DNA from: Bacillus sp. ISL-55
GTDB lineage: Bacteria > Bacillota > Bacilli > Bacillales > Cytobacillaceae
Assembly: GCF_018613155.1 (NCBI RefSeq)
Contig: NZ_JAGGQU010000013.1
Location: forward strand, 129,372 to 193,371
Reading direction: 5' to 3'
Length of the DNA stretch: 64,000 nt
Part shown: positions 9,852 through 17,295 of the stretch, one piece after another
Position numbering within the stretch: position 1 is the stretch's first letter
How the letters are laid out: each line of letters starts with the position of its first letter
Made by a program: the position numbers and the translations under genes
The notes under the pieces: model-generated
Databases searched by the model: none
What the model saw: only the letters and a program-made list of their open reading frames with translations
Told to the model about the DNA's origin: nothing

Positions 9852-11260
9852 TTTGAAACCACCACCCGTTTCCTGCTGTCCTTCGCGAAAACCTTACCAG
9901 GATTCATGATATTGTTAGGATCAAGGGCCATTTTCACAGCTTTCATAGCCGCAATTCCTGCTTCTCCTAATTTCAACTCGAGGTACGGTGCTTTCATGAC
10001 GCCGACGCCGTGCTCACCTGTAATCGTTCCGCCGAATTCAATCGCCTTTTCAAAAATTTCGGCAAATGCCTTCTCGACTCTTTCCATTTCGTCATGATTC
10101 CGGGAATCCGTCGGACATGTAGGATGAAGGTTTCCATCTCCCGCATGGCCAAAAGTACAAATATTCAGGTTATACTTAGCCGCAATTTCATTGATTGCAT
10201 TGACCATTCTCGCAATCTCTGACCTTGGAACAGTCGCATCCTCCAAAATGGTCGTCGGTGCTAACCGCGCTAGTGCGGACAATGCACTTCTGCGCGCAGT
10301 CCTCAGTGCTTCAGCTTCAGCTTCTGTTTGGGCCAGCTGCACAGACACAGCTCTTTCCTCTTTACAAACCTCGGCAATCCTCGCCATGTCACGCTCGACC
10401 ACTTCAACAGGACCGTCCTGTTCAATCAATAGCACTGCTTTGACATCTGTTGGCAGCCCAATCTTCGCAAAATCCTCCACTACCTTCAATGTCGGCTGAT
10501 CCAGGAATTCCAGCGTAGCCGGAATGATTTTGCTAGAGATAATCTTGGAAACTGATTTAGCTGCTGCTTCTATGTCTTGATATAAAGCCAGCATTGTTTG
10601 TTTTGTCTCTGGCATAGGAATCAGCTTTAAGGTTGCTTCGGTAATGATGGCCAATGTCCCCTCCGAGCCAACAAGCAGTCTCGTAAAATCATATCCAGCA
10701 ACATCTTTCGCCAATTTTCCTCCTGTTGTGATGATTTCCCCGTTTGGCAGCACAGCCTCAAGCCCGATTACGTAATCCCTTGTCACTCCATACTTCAAGC
10801 CGCGGAGACCGCCAGAGTTTTCATTGATATTGCCGCCGATGGTTGATATTTTCATAGAGCTTGGGTCCGGTGGATAAAACAGGCCTTTCGGCTCGACTGC
10901 GTTGATTAAATCAAGAGTTACCACACCGGACTGAACAGTAACAGTTAAATTCTCTTCATCGACTTCAAGGATTTTGTTCATATGTTTAAAAAGAAGCACA
11001 ATTCCGCCTTCTGTCGGGCAAGTACCTGCGCAAAGATTCGTTCCTGATCCGCGCGGGACAATCGGAATTTGATATTCATTGCAAATTTTCACAATCTGTG
11101 AAATTTCCTGTTTGTTTCGCGGACTTACAACTGCATCCGGCATTGATTGGAAATTAGGTGTTGCATCATATGAATAAACGAGTCTTCCCGTTTTGGAATC
11201 ATCAAAATTAACAGGACTTACAATTGAAATAATCTTTTCTTTGACTGTGTTTGTAACCAT
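9848..11260 (-). CDS. glcD: FAD-linked 2-hydroxyacid (glycolate/D-lactate) oxidase subunit
   Basis: 470-aa FAD enzyme of the vanillyl-alcohol-oxidase fold, oxidising glycolate or D-lactate to the 2-oxo acid. The PCMH FAD domain shows PRGSGTNLCAG (about 55-65) and STIGGNINENSGG (about 128-140). The C-terminal cap includes the TFGHAGDGNLH metal/substrate motif near 375 and ITGEHGVG near 420. A strong ribosome binding site (AGGGGG) precedes the ATG. The substrate is not decided by sequence; the neighbouring GntR/FCD regulator fits a hydroxyacid inducer. B. subtilis YsfC is the likely orthologue. Confidence 0.92.
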   Translation of the reverse strand: MVTNTVKEKIISIVSPVNFDDSKTGRLVYSYDATPNFQSMPDAVVSPRNKQEISQIVKICNEYQIPIVPRGSGTNLCAGTCPTEGGIVLLFKHMNKILEVDEENLTVTVQSGVVTLDLINAVEPKGLFYPPDPSSMKISTIGGNINENSGGLRGLKYGVTRDYVIGLEAVLPNGEIITTGGKLAKDVAGYDFTRLLVGSEGTLAIITEATLKLIPMPETKQTMLALYQDIEAAAKSVSKIISSKIIPATLEFLDQPTLKVVEDFAKIGLPTDVKAVLLIEQDGPVEVVERDMARIAEVCKEERAVSVQLAQTEAEAEALRTARRSALSALARLAPTTILEDATVPRSEIARMVNAINEIAAKYNLNICTFGHAGDGNLHPTCPTDSRNHDEMERVEKAFAEIFEKAIEFGGTITGEHGVGVMKAPYLELKLGEAGIAAMKAVKMALDPNNIMNPGKVFAKDSRKRVVVSK

Positions 11261-11322
11261 GATAGTTCCCCCTATGTCAGTTAAATAAAACGATGTTCCT
11301 TGTCAGATAAAAAGAAGCCTGA

Positions 11323-11378
11323 ACATACGTTTAAAGCACGATGCTTTAGGGTCCAAGCCAGGACGCTATTTCGCATGT
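11323..11378 (-). ncRNA. Candidate structured leader (three-way junction) upstream of glcD
   Basis: On the minus strand ACATGCG pairs with CGTATGT (including a G-U pair that would be an A-C mismatch on the other strand). The closed region holds two further stems, GTCC/GGAC and AAAGCA/TGCTTT. I match it to no known riboswitch. It lies about 65 bases before the glcD start in a gap of about 400 bases that otherwise holds only the operator. Confidence 0.4.
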
Positions 11379-11451
11379 ATGATTTATTTTTTAAAACTAT
11401 CAATAATTCCTATAATTCGCAGAAATCGCAACCGCTTACAAGTAATGGTAA

Positions 11452-11466
11452 GGTCATCTGATGACC
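11452..11466. promoter_or_regulatory. Candidate operator of the divergent GntR/FCD regulator
   Basis: Perfect 15-bp palindrome GGTCATCTGATGACC, followed by a related GGTCATT half-site, in the divergent space between glcD and the GntR/FCD gene. FadR/LldR-type regulators bind short palindromes of this kind. Assignment is by position and symmetry only. Confidence 0.55.
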
Positions 11467-11673
11467 GGGTCATTAGCACGACCTATCTAAATTATAGGAT
11501 GGTTCTAGCGTAAATATCAATATAATTTTAAAAGTTAGTGAAATATAACTTTGTGAAGTGTGTTTATATTGGGATTTCCTGCTTCCAACCCATAATGATG
11601 ATAAAGAATATTACATAGCTAAAGTGAAATTGTATAATGGGAGTCAAGAGATCGGAATATTGGGGGCTTTACT

Positions 11674-12396
11674 TTGCAATATAAAAAAATAAAACCTAAA
11701 AAGATTTATGAAGAAGTAGCCGAAGCAATCTACGGAATGATCAAGTCGCGACAATTGAAACCAGGCGATAAACTGGATTCGGTCCCGCAGCTCGCGGAGA
11801 ATTTCCAGGTGGGGCGCTCCGCTATCAGGGAAGCATTGACTGCATTAAGAGCAATGGGGCTTATTGAAATCAGACAGGGCGAAGGAACATATGTGAGGGA
11901 GTTCGAGTCAGAGCAGATTAGCTTTCCATTATCGACGGCCATCCTGATGAATGCTCAGGATACAGCACATCTGCTGGAAGTGAGGAAAATCCTTGAGGCT
12001 GGCACTGTCTTTTCCGCTGCAAAGAAACGGACTGAAGGGCAGCTGCAGACAATGAAAGAGGCGCTTGAGGATATGAAACATGCCAGTGGTAATGAGGAAC
12101 TTGGTGAAAAAGCCGATTTGCAATTTCATATGGCCATTGCTGAAAGCTCGCATAATCCTTTATTGATCAGCTTGATGAACCATGTTTCAGGCCTGATGGG
12201 AGAAACGATGAAGGATACCCGCCGGCTCTGGCTTTACTCGAAACAAACGACAACAGATCGGCTCCATGACGAACATTATGCTATTTACGAAGCAATAAAA
12301 GAACAGAAAGCAGAAGAAGCAAGAAATATGATGCTCAGTCATATCGAGAATGTAGAGAATATTCTCCATAAATATATTGACCAGGCTAAAATATAG
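11674..12396 (+). CDS. GntR-family regulator, FCD (FadR/LldR) subfamily
   Basis: 240-aa transcription factor. The N-terminal winged helix-turn-helix (about 8-75) has the GntR signature AENFQVGRSAIREALTALRA and GEGTYVREF. The C-terminal all-helical FCD ligand domain (about 85-230) carries the metal/acid-binding His and Asp positions (LQFHMAIAESSHNPL). The start is TTG behind a GGGGG sequence. It diverges from glcD-glcF, so it probably controls them in response to a hydroxyacid such as glycolate or lactate. The ligand is inferred. Confidence 0.85.
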   Translation: MQYKKIKPKKIYEEVAEAIYGMIKSRQLKPGDKLDSVPQLAENFQVGRSAIREALTALRAMGLIEIRQGEGTYVREFESEQISFPLSTAILMNAQDTAHLLEVRKILEAGTVFSAAKKRTEGQLQTMKEALEDMKHASGNEELGEKADLQFHMAIAESSHNPLLISLMNHVSGLMGETMKDTRRLWLYSKQTTTDRLHDEHYAIYEAIKEQKAEEARNMMLSHIENVENILHKYIDQAKI

Positions 12397-12406
12397 GAGT
12401 TCAAAG

Positions 12407-12447
12407 TCAAAATAAGCTGGCTGCCCAAAAGGGAGCCAGCTTATTTT
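12407..12447. terminator. Bidirectional terminator
   Basis: Inverted repeat AAAATAAGCTGGCT / AGCCAGCTTATTTT between the convergent regulator and the 3-hydroxybutyrate dehydrogenase gene. Confidence 0.88.
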
Positions 12448-12449
12448 GA

Positions 12450-13226
12450 TTATTGAATCGTATACCCTCCATCAATGACCGCCGCCTGGCCAGTGATTCC
12501 TTTGGCCGCATCACTGGCCAGGAACATAACATAACTGGCGATTTCATCGACAGCCAGCAGGCGTTTTTGCGGAACAAGCGGAAAAATGACTTCCTCGAGC
12601 ACTTTTTCGAGCGGCACGTTCCTTGTCTCCGCAAGGCTGGAAAGCTGGTTTCGCACAAGCGGTGTATCGACATACCCCGGGCAAACTGCGTTTACTGTAA
12701 TGCCGTGCTCAGCGGTTTCAAGAGCTGCAACCTTTGTTAGTCCAATGACCCCATGCTTGGCACTGTTGTAAGCTGCTTTACCAGCGAAACCGACAAGCCC
12801 ATTGATGGATGCCATGTTGATCACCCGCCCAAAACCTTGTTTTTTCATGACTGGCAGCACATGCTTCAATGCTATAAACGGTGCCGTGAGCATTACTTTT
12901 ATCAACAGTTCGAATTTTTCAGTCGGAAAGTCTTCGATCATGGAGACATATTGCAAACCAGCGTTGTTGATAAGAACATCGACTGTACCAAAGTGCTCAA
13001 TGCATTTTGCCACTGCCTCCTCAATGTCTTTTTCTCTGGTAACATCACATTTCAATCCAGCGGCTTCATGCCCTAATTCACGCAGGCTGGCAGCCGCTTT
13101 CCCTACAGCCTCTTCCTGTAAATCTGTTAAAAATACCTTCGCGCCCTGCTCAGCAAAACTTTTGCCAATCTCATACCCGATTCCCTGGGCGGCACCGGTA
13201 ATCATCACCACTTTATCTTTTACCAT
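12450..13226 (-). CDS. 3-hydroxybutyrate dehydrogenase (SDR family)
   Basis: 258-aa classical short-chain dehydrogenase, expected to oxidise D-3-hydroxybutyrate to acetoacetate with NAD. It has the cofactor motif TGAAQGIGYEIG (about 10-21), NNAG near 88, and the catalytic Ser/Tyr/Lys in SINGLVGFAGKAAYNSAKHG (about 138-157). The closing AAVIDGGYTIQ is typical of the HBDH branch. It lies 15 bp after the GntP permease in one operon, supporting uptake plus oxidation of hydroxybutyrate. Another 3-hydroxyacid SDR activity is possible. Confidence 0.85.
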   Translation of the reverse strand: MVKDKVVMITGAAQGIGYEIGKSFAEQGAKVFLTDLQEEAVGKAAASLRELGHEAAGLKCDVTREKDIEEAVAKCIEHFGTVDVLINNAGLQYVSMIEDFPTEKFELLIKVMLTAPFIALKHVLPVMKKQGFGRVINMASINGLVGFAGKAAYNSAKHGVIGLTKVAALETAEHGITVNAVCPGYVDTPLVRNQLSSLAETRNVPLEKVLEEVIFPLVPQKRLLAVDEIASYVMFLASDAAKGITGQAAVIDGGYTIQ

Positions 13227-13241
13227 CGGGAATCTCCTTTC

Positions 13242-14561
13242 TTAAATTCCTAATCCTAGAGAGAATAGAACAATCGCGATTGCTACGCCAATCAACGGAA
13301 CAATGACAGTCACAGCAGCCACTGGGTTGTAAGCATCCTGATGGGACTCACCACAAATCGCCCGGACGGTCGTGACTACGTAACCATTGTGCGGCAGTGA
13401 ATCTAGCGCACCCGAGGAAATTGCCGCTACCCTGTGAAGAGCTTCCGGATTGACACCCATATCCATGTAATGCGGAGCGAGTAATGGAAGCGCGATTGCC
13501 TGACCACCGGATGCCGATCCAGTCATACCGGCAATGACACTGACGGCGATTGCCGCACCAATCAACGGGCTGCCTGGAATATTCGTCATCGCATCTACCG
13601 CCGTCTGGAAAGCCGGCACTGCTTTGGCGACACCGCCGAATCCGACGACTGCAGCTGTGTTACCAATTGCAATCAACGCACCCATCGTTCCTTCAGAAAG
13701 AGCTTCCCAGAAATTCTTAAAGTATTTGCGATTTAATAGATAGGCAGATACAACCCCGCCAAGCAGGGCGATAATCAATGCTGATTGTTTCAATGAATCA
13801 TGGAAAACGAAAGAAATAACCAGTACCACAACTAACGGTATAAGACCCATAAGCGGATGCGGAAGCTCTCGCTTTTCCATCATTGGATCGGTCTTCCTCG
13901 CTTCGAATTTCTCCCCTCTTGCGACGGCCTTTGTAATCATTCGTTTCAGCCACCAGTATCCAAAAATCATCATGAAAACCGCAACGATGGCACTGACCTC
14001 CCAGCCTGCTATCGGTGAAGTATCCAGGAATTGAATGGGAATCCAGTTCTGGATTTCCGGAGACCCGGCGGAAGTCATTGTAAAGGTAACCGAACCGAAA
14101 GCCAGTGCCGCCGGAATGAAACGCCTTGGCAAATTCGCCTGCCTGAACAAGCTCAATGCCATTGGATAAACCGAAAATGCTACGACAAACAAACTTACGC
14201 CTCCATAAGTCAGCACGGCACAGGCTGCGACGATCGCAAGCACCGCAAACTTCATCCCCAATTTGTCCACGATGAACTCAGACACACTGTCAGCCGCGCC
14301 GCTATCCTCCATCACCTTTCCAAAAATCGCCCCGAGCAGGAACATCATGTACCATGCAGTAACGAAACCAGAAAAACCAGACATATAATTGCCGACAAAG
14401 TTGGCAGCTCCTTCTTCAACGAGCTGCGGAAACAGTGGCATCCCACTGAAAACGGCAACAAATAACGCAGAAATCGGTCCAACAATAAGCAGGTTCATAC
14501 CTCTCATCGTCAAATAAATCAATAAAGCCAGACCGCCAATTAATCCAATCATACTCAGCAT
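13242..14561 (-). CDS. GntP-family organic-acid permease
   Basis: 439-aa inner-membrane transporter with about 12 hydrophobic segments, GntP/ion-transporter type (MLSMIGLIGGLALLIYLTMR at the N-terminus, GMTGSASGGQAIALPLLAPH in the C-terminal half). Encoded with 3-hydroxybutyrate dehydrogenase, it most likely imports hydroxybutyrate or a related short-chain acid. The start at 14561 is set by AAGGGGGA; an upstream frame extension of 14 residues is rejected. A sigma-54 promoter lies about 110 bp upstream. Confidence 0.85.
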   Translation of the reverse strand: MLSMIGLIGGLALLIYLTMRGMNLLIVGPISALFVAVFSGMPLFPQLVEEGAANFVGNYMSGFSGFVTAWYMMFLLGAIFGKVMEDSGAADSVSEFIVDKLGMKFAVLAIVAACAVLTYGGVSLFVVAFSVYPMALSLFRQANLPRRFIPAALAFGSVTFTMTSAGSPEIQNWIPIQFLDTSPIAGWEVSAIVAVFMMIFGYWWLKRMITKAVARGEKFEARKTDPMMEKRELPHPLMGLIPLVVVLVISFVFHDSLKQSALIIALLGGVVSAYLLNRKYFKNFWEALSEGTMGALIAIGNTAAVVGFGGVAKAVPAFQTAVDAMTNIPGSPLIGAAIAVSVIAGMTGSASGGQAIALPLLAPHYMDMGVNPEALHRVAAISSGALDSLPHNGYVVTTVRAICGESHQDAYNPVAAVTVIVPLIGVAIAIVLFSLGLGI

Positions 14562-14670
14562 TCTTTTTCCCCCTTGATTTTTAAAATAAAGATAAACGCA
14601 CACTGCCCTCCTTGTTTGACGAGATGATAACGCTTACAAATATATTGAATAAAATTGCTGTATTATCTTA

Positions 14671-14689
14671 TTGCAACTATCGTGCCAAC
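14671..14689 (-). promoter_or_regulatory. Sigma-54 (-24/-12) promoter of the permease-dehydrogenase operon
   Basis: The minus strand reads TTGGCACGATAGTTGCA, a near-perfect match to TTGGCAC-N5-TTGCA with GG and GC separated by ten bases. It lies about 110 bp upstream of the permease start and next to a sigma-54 activator gene. Confidence 0.92.
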
Positions 14690-14738
14690 TTTTCGAAGGA
14701 TGAGAATCAACATTTATTCTCAATTTTCAGTCATTTAA

Positions 14739-14754
14739 TTCCGGAATTCCGGAC
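14739..14754. promoter_or_regulatory. Candidate upstream activator sequence
   Basis: Perfect palindrome CCGGAATTCCGG at 14741-14752, about 55 bp upstream of the -24 element. A related TTCCGAATTTCCGGA occurs at 14886-14900 by the regulator stop codon. Two similar sites at this distance suit a sigma-54 activator. Confidence 0.65.
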
Positions 14755-14863
14755 GCTATCAATCTATCATTACCATTACCTAATAGAGTTAACCTGTCCT
14801 TTTCCCTCTGATTAATTACCATTCATACAGTGAAAACATATTAAAATATTGCTAGAAAAAAGA

Positions 14864-14881
14864 AAGTCCGAAAACTCGGAC
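14864..14881 (-). terminator. Terminator of the sigma-54 activator gene
   Basis: Stem GTCCGA / TCGGAC followed on the minus strand by TTTCTTTTTT, about 20 bases after the regulator stop codon. Confidence 0.75.
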
Positions 14882-14900
14882 AGCATTCCGAATTTCCGGA

Positions 14901-16265
14901 CTACAAGAGGCCGTATTTATTAAGCTTTTCATACAGGGTTGACCTGCTGATCCCCAGCTCTCTGCCTACCAGGACTTTGTCATCTTTATTTCTTTCAAGA
15001 CTTTGCATCAGTACCCACTTTTCTGTTTCTTCAACAATATCCTTAAGCTTCTTGTTATTGAATCGATACATGGCTGTCTGTGTTTGCAGATAATCCGGCA
15101 AGGAATCCAGTGTAATCTGTTCTCCTTTTGTCAAATGGACCGCAGCTTCAATGACATTTTCCAGTTCGCGGATATTACCCGGCCAACTGTAGGATTTCAG
15201 TATATCCATGACGTTCCTTTCAATCCCTGCGATCCGCTTGCCTAACCGATTCGTGACTTTATCGATAAAATGGCCGATCAGCAGTGTTAAGTCCTCAGCG
15301 CGTTCCCTTAATGGGGGAACGCTGAAAGGAACCACATTGATCCGGTAAAAAAGGTCCTCCCTGAATCGCTTCTCTTCAATCATGGTTTCAAGTGGCCTGT
15401 TTGTGGCAGCGATGATCCGGACATCAACTGAAATGGATTTCGTTGAACCAATCGGTTCTATTTCCCCATCCTGGAGCGCACGCAAAAGTTTAACCTGCAT
15501 GCTTAGCGGCAAGTCCCCGATTTCATCCAGAAAAAGGGTACCGCCATTAGCCAGCTGGAATTTCCCCTTCTTCCCTCCTTTTTTCGCGCCTGTGAAAGCT
15601 CCTTCTTCATAGCCAAACAGCTCGGATTCGAGCAGGTTCTCTGGGATTGCGCCGCAGTTCACCTTGATGAACGGCTTCTGGCTCCGGCTGCTTAGCTGAT
15701 GGATGCTGTGAGCGAACAATTCCTTCCCTGTTCCGCTCTCTCCTCTGATCAGAATCGAAATATTGCTGTTGGATACCATTTTTACTTTTTCTTTTAAACT
15801 GATAGTCTGCTGCGATTCGCCCAGGATGTCATCAAGCGTATATTTCACGCCTGAATCAATTTTTTGGATGTATGGCTGCATCCTGGTCAGCAGGCTTTTT
15901 ACATGGCTGTCCATCTTCATCCATTCCTGAGTATCCCTGAAAAATACCGTCCCAAAGGCGGCTATGACTTCCCCATTTTTTATGATGGGCACCCGGTTGG
16001 CAATCATGTAATTTCCCTTGATAAATTGCAAGTCTGCCAATTCTTCCTTTCCCGTCTGGGCCACAATATGCATCCTCGTATTCTCGATCACTTGTGTCAC
16101 ATGACGGCCAATCGTTTCTTCACGATTGACTTCAAGGAATTCACAATAATTATGATTGATATAAATGATCCTTCCTTCCCGATCTACTACAACAAGCCAT
16201 TCAAAGGCATTCTCAACAATGGTTTCAATAATATCTGCCGGTATATGTAAAAGCTTTGTATTCAT
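14901..16265 (-). CDS. Sigma-54-dependent transcriptional activator (PAS-AAA-Fis)
   Basis: 454-aa enhancer-binding protein. A PAS sensor fills about residues 10-110 (WLVVVDREGRIIYINHNY). The AAA+ domain has Walker A GESGTGKE (about 175), the sigma-54 contact motif GAFTGA (about 217) and Walker B GGTLFLDEIGDLP. A Fis-type helix-turn-helix closes the protein (VGRELGISRSTLYEKLNKYG). No receiver domain is present, so activation is probably by a ligand on the PAS domain. It lies beside the sigma-54 promoter of the hydroxybutyrate genes, its probable target. Confidence 0.93.
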   Translation of the reverse strand: MNTKLLHIPADIIETIVENAFEWLVVVDREGRIIYINHNYCEFLEVNREETIGRHVTQVIENTRMHIVAQTGKEELADLQFIKGNYMIANRVPIIKNGEVIAAFGTVFFRDTQEWMKMDSHVKSLLTRMQPYIQKIDSGVKYTLDDILGESQQTISLKEKVKMVSNSNISILIRGESGTGKELFAHSIHQLSSRSQKPFIKVNCGAIPENLLESELFGYEEGAFTGAKKGGKKGKFQLANGGTLFLDEIGDLPLSMQVKLLRALQDGEIEPIGSTKSISVDVRIIAATNRPLETMIEEKRFREDLFYRINVVPFSVPPLRERAEDLTLLIGHFIDKVTNRLGKRIAGIERNVMDILKSYSWPGNIRELENVIEAAVHLTKGEQITLDSLPDYLQTQTAMYRFNNKKLKDIVEETEKWVLMQSLERNKDDKVLVGRELGISRSTLYEKLNKYGLL

Positions 16266-16329
16266 AATCCGTCACCTGGTTTTTCTTTTGATTTTATCAC
16301 ACTTTTCTGAAAACATTATACAAGCATAA

Positions 16330-16356
16330 AAAAAACACCTAAAAACAGGTGTTTTA
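16330..16356 (-). terminator. Terminator of the cueP-like gene
   Basis: Hairpin AAAACACCT / AGGTGTTTT with TTTTTT on the minus strand, starting two bases after the TAG/TAA end of the full-length reading frame. Its presence here suggests that the whole frame past the internal UGA is the transcription unit. Confidence 0.9.
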
Positions 16357-16358
16357 GT

Positions 16359-16886
16359 CTACTTTAGCTGCATTGTTGTTATGCAGGTTGCGTCATTCTC
16401 AAAAGTGGATATCTCTGATTCAACAGTCTTGCCGTCATATCCAATCTTTGTTTTGAACTTTTGATCACGTGGAAGCCACAAATCGATGAAACCATTCTGA
16501 TGGGATGTCAATTTCTCATCAACGATCACCTTGCCATCTTCATCCTCAATATATACATCAAACTCTTTTTCGACCAGTTCACCTTGACAACCTGTCAAGC
16601 TATGATTCGTTCAAGGATGGGTTTGATTTTCGTAAGGCGCAATTGAGACGAAGAAGTCTTCTTCCGAAATATCGTAGACTTGCTTGTCCCCTTCACTATC
16701 AGCAATTGTCAGCTCTTGTGAGGTGATGGAAGCATTGTGTCCCTTAATTTTGCCCATGCTGTAATCACTCACCAATTCCTTGATGTCTTGTTGTTGTTTT
16801 TCAGGTTCAGCAGTTTCCTCCCCGCCATTACAGGCAGTTAATAAACCTGCAGCCAAAAACGCAATTCCGAGGATTTTAAATTTCAA
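16359..16886 (-). CDS. cueP: CueP-family copper-binding lipoprotein with one in-frame UGA (candidate Sec)
   Basis: CueP proteins bind copper outside the cytoplasmic membrane. The frame starts at a TTG (16886) behind AAGGGGGTG, encodes a lipoprotein signal ending LLTAC, then the family core (DIKELVSDYSMG, FFVSIAPYENQTHP). At 16611-16613 it meets a TGA and continues in the same frame as TNHSLTGCQGELVEKEFDVY to the normal C-terminus DATCITTMQLK. The TGA falls where relatives, as I recall them, have Cys (HPC...TGC, eight apart); the other two conserved Cys, 68 residues apart, are intact. No frameshift or other damage is seen. A hairpin follows the UGA. The product is either a 175-aa selenoprotein or a copy broken by a single nonsense change. 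Confidence 0.75.
16582..16600 (-). promoter_or_regulatory. Candidate bacterial SECIS hairpin after the in-frame UGA
   Basis: On the minus strand, 11 bases after the UGA, CTTGACA-GGT-TGTCAAG forms a perfect 7-bp stem with a loop beginning with G. The loop starts 18 bases after the UGA. This fits the relaxed bacterial SECIS description (a G at the loop start, loop about 16-37 bases from UGA). It lies inside the coding sequence, as bacterial SECIS elements do. Confidence 0.55.
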
Positions 16887-17056
16887 TCCATTCACCCCCT
16901 TGTCTTTCAAAGTATGATTATATCATAATCACACAGTCCTATCTTAGATGTAAAATATGCATTTTTTATCGAGAAAAAATGCATAAATTGTGACCGATAA
17001 CAAAAGGAGCCAGGCTTACCAGCCCAACTCCTCTTTGTTTTGCTCTGTTAACTCGG

Positions 17057-17254
17057 CTGTTGATTTTCGTTCCAGGCGCTTCGCTTTCCGCGGGAAGTCC
17101 GGGAGCCTCCTCAGCGCTTTTAGCGCCTCCGGGGTCTCCCGTGACTTTCTCATCCCGCAGGACATTGAGTTAGCTTCCTCGAACCTGCCCACGCACGATG
17201 AAAATGCGTTAGCATTTTCGGAGGAGTCTTCGCGCCTTCCACTACAATCAACAG
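17057..17254. repeat. MITE-like repeat R2, copy 1 (198 bp)
   Basis: Ends CTGTTGATT ... AATCAACAG are inverted, with GGCGC blocks inside each end. It matches the 134-bp element at 28520-28653 in both arms and in orientation; copy 1 has about 64 extra internal bases. No protein-coding frame is convincing, and it occupies most of the gap between cueP and the MFS gene. Confidence 0.85.
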
Positions 17255-17295
17255 GTGTTTAAAAATTTTTTCGCTATAACAGAGCCTATTGTTAT

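Noticed and set aside
14612-14815. 67-codon frame upstream of the permease
   Set aside because: Covers the sigma-54 promoter and activator palindrome; no ribosome binding site.
16611-16886. Two separate short genes in place of cueP (N-terminal lipoprotein and a TTG-started C-terminal piece)
   Set aside because: Both are in the same frame across one TGA, together make one complete family member, and the second has no ribosome binding site.
17057-17254. Insertion sequence
   Set aside because: No transposase frame; ends are imperfect and the unit is under 200 bp, so only a MITE-like label is supported.
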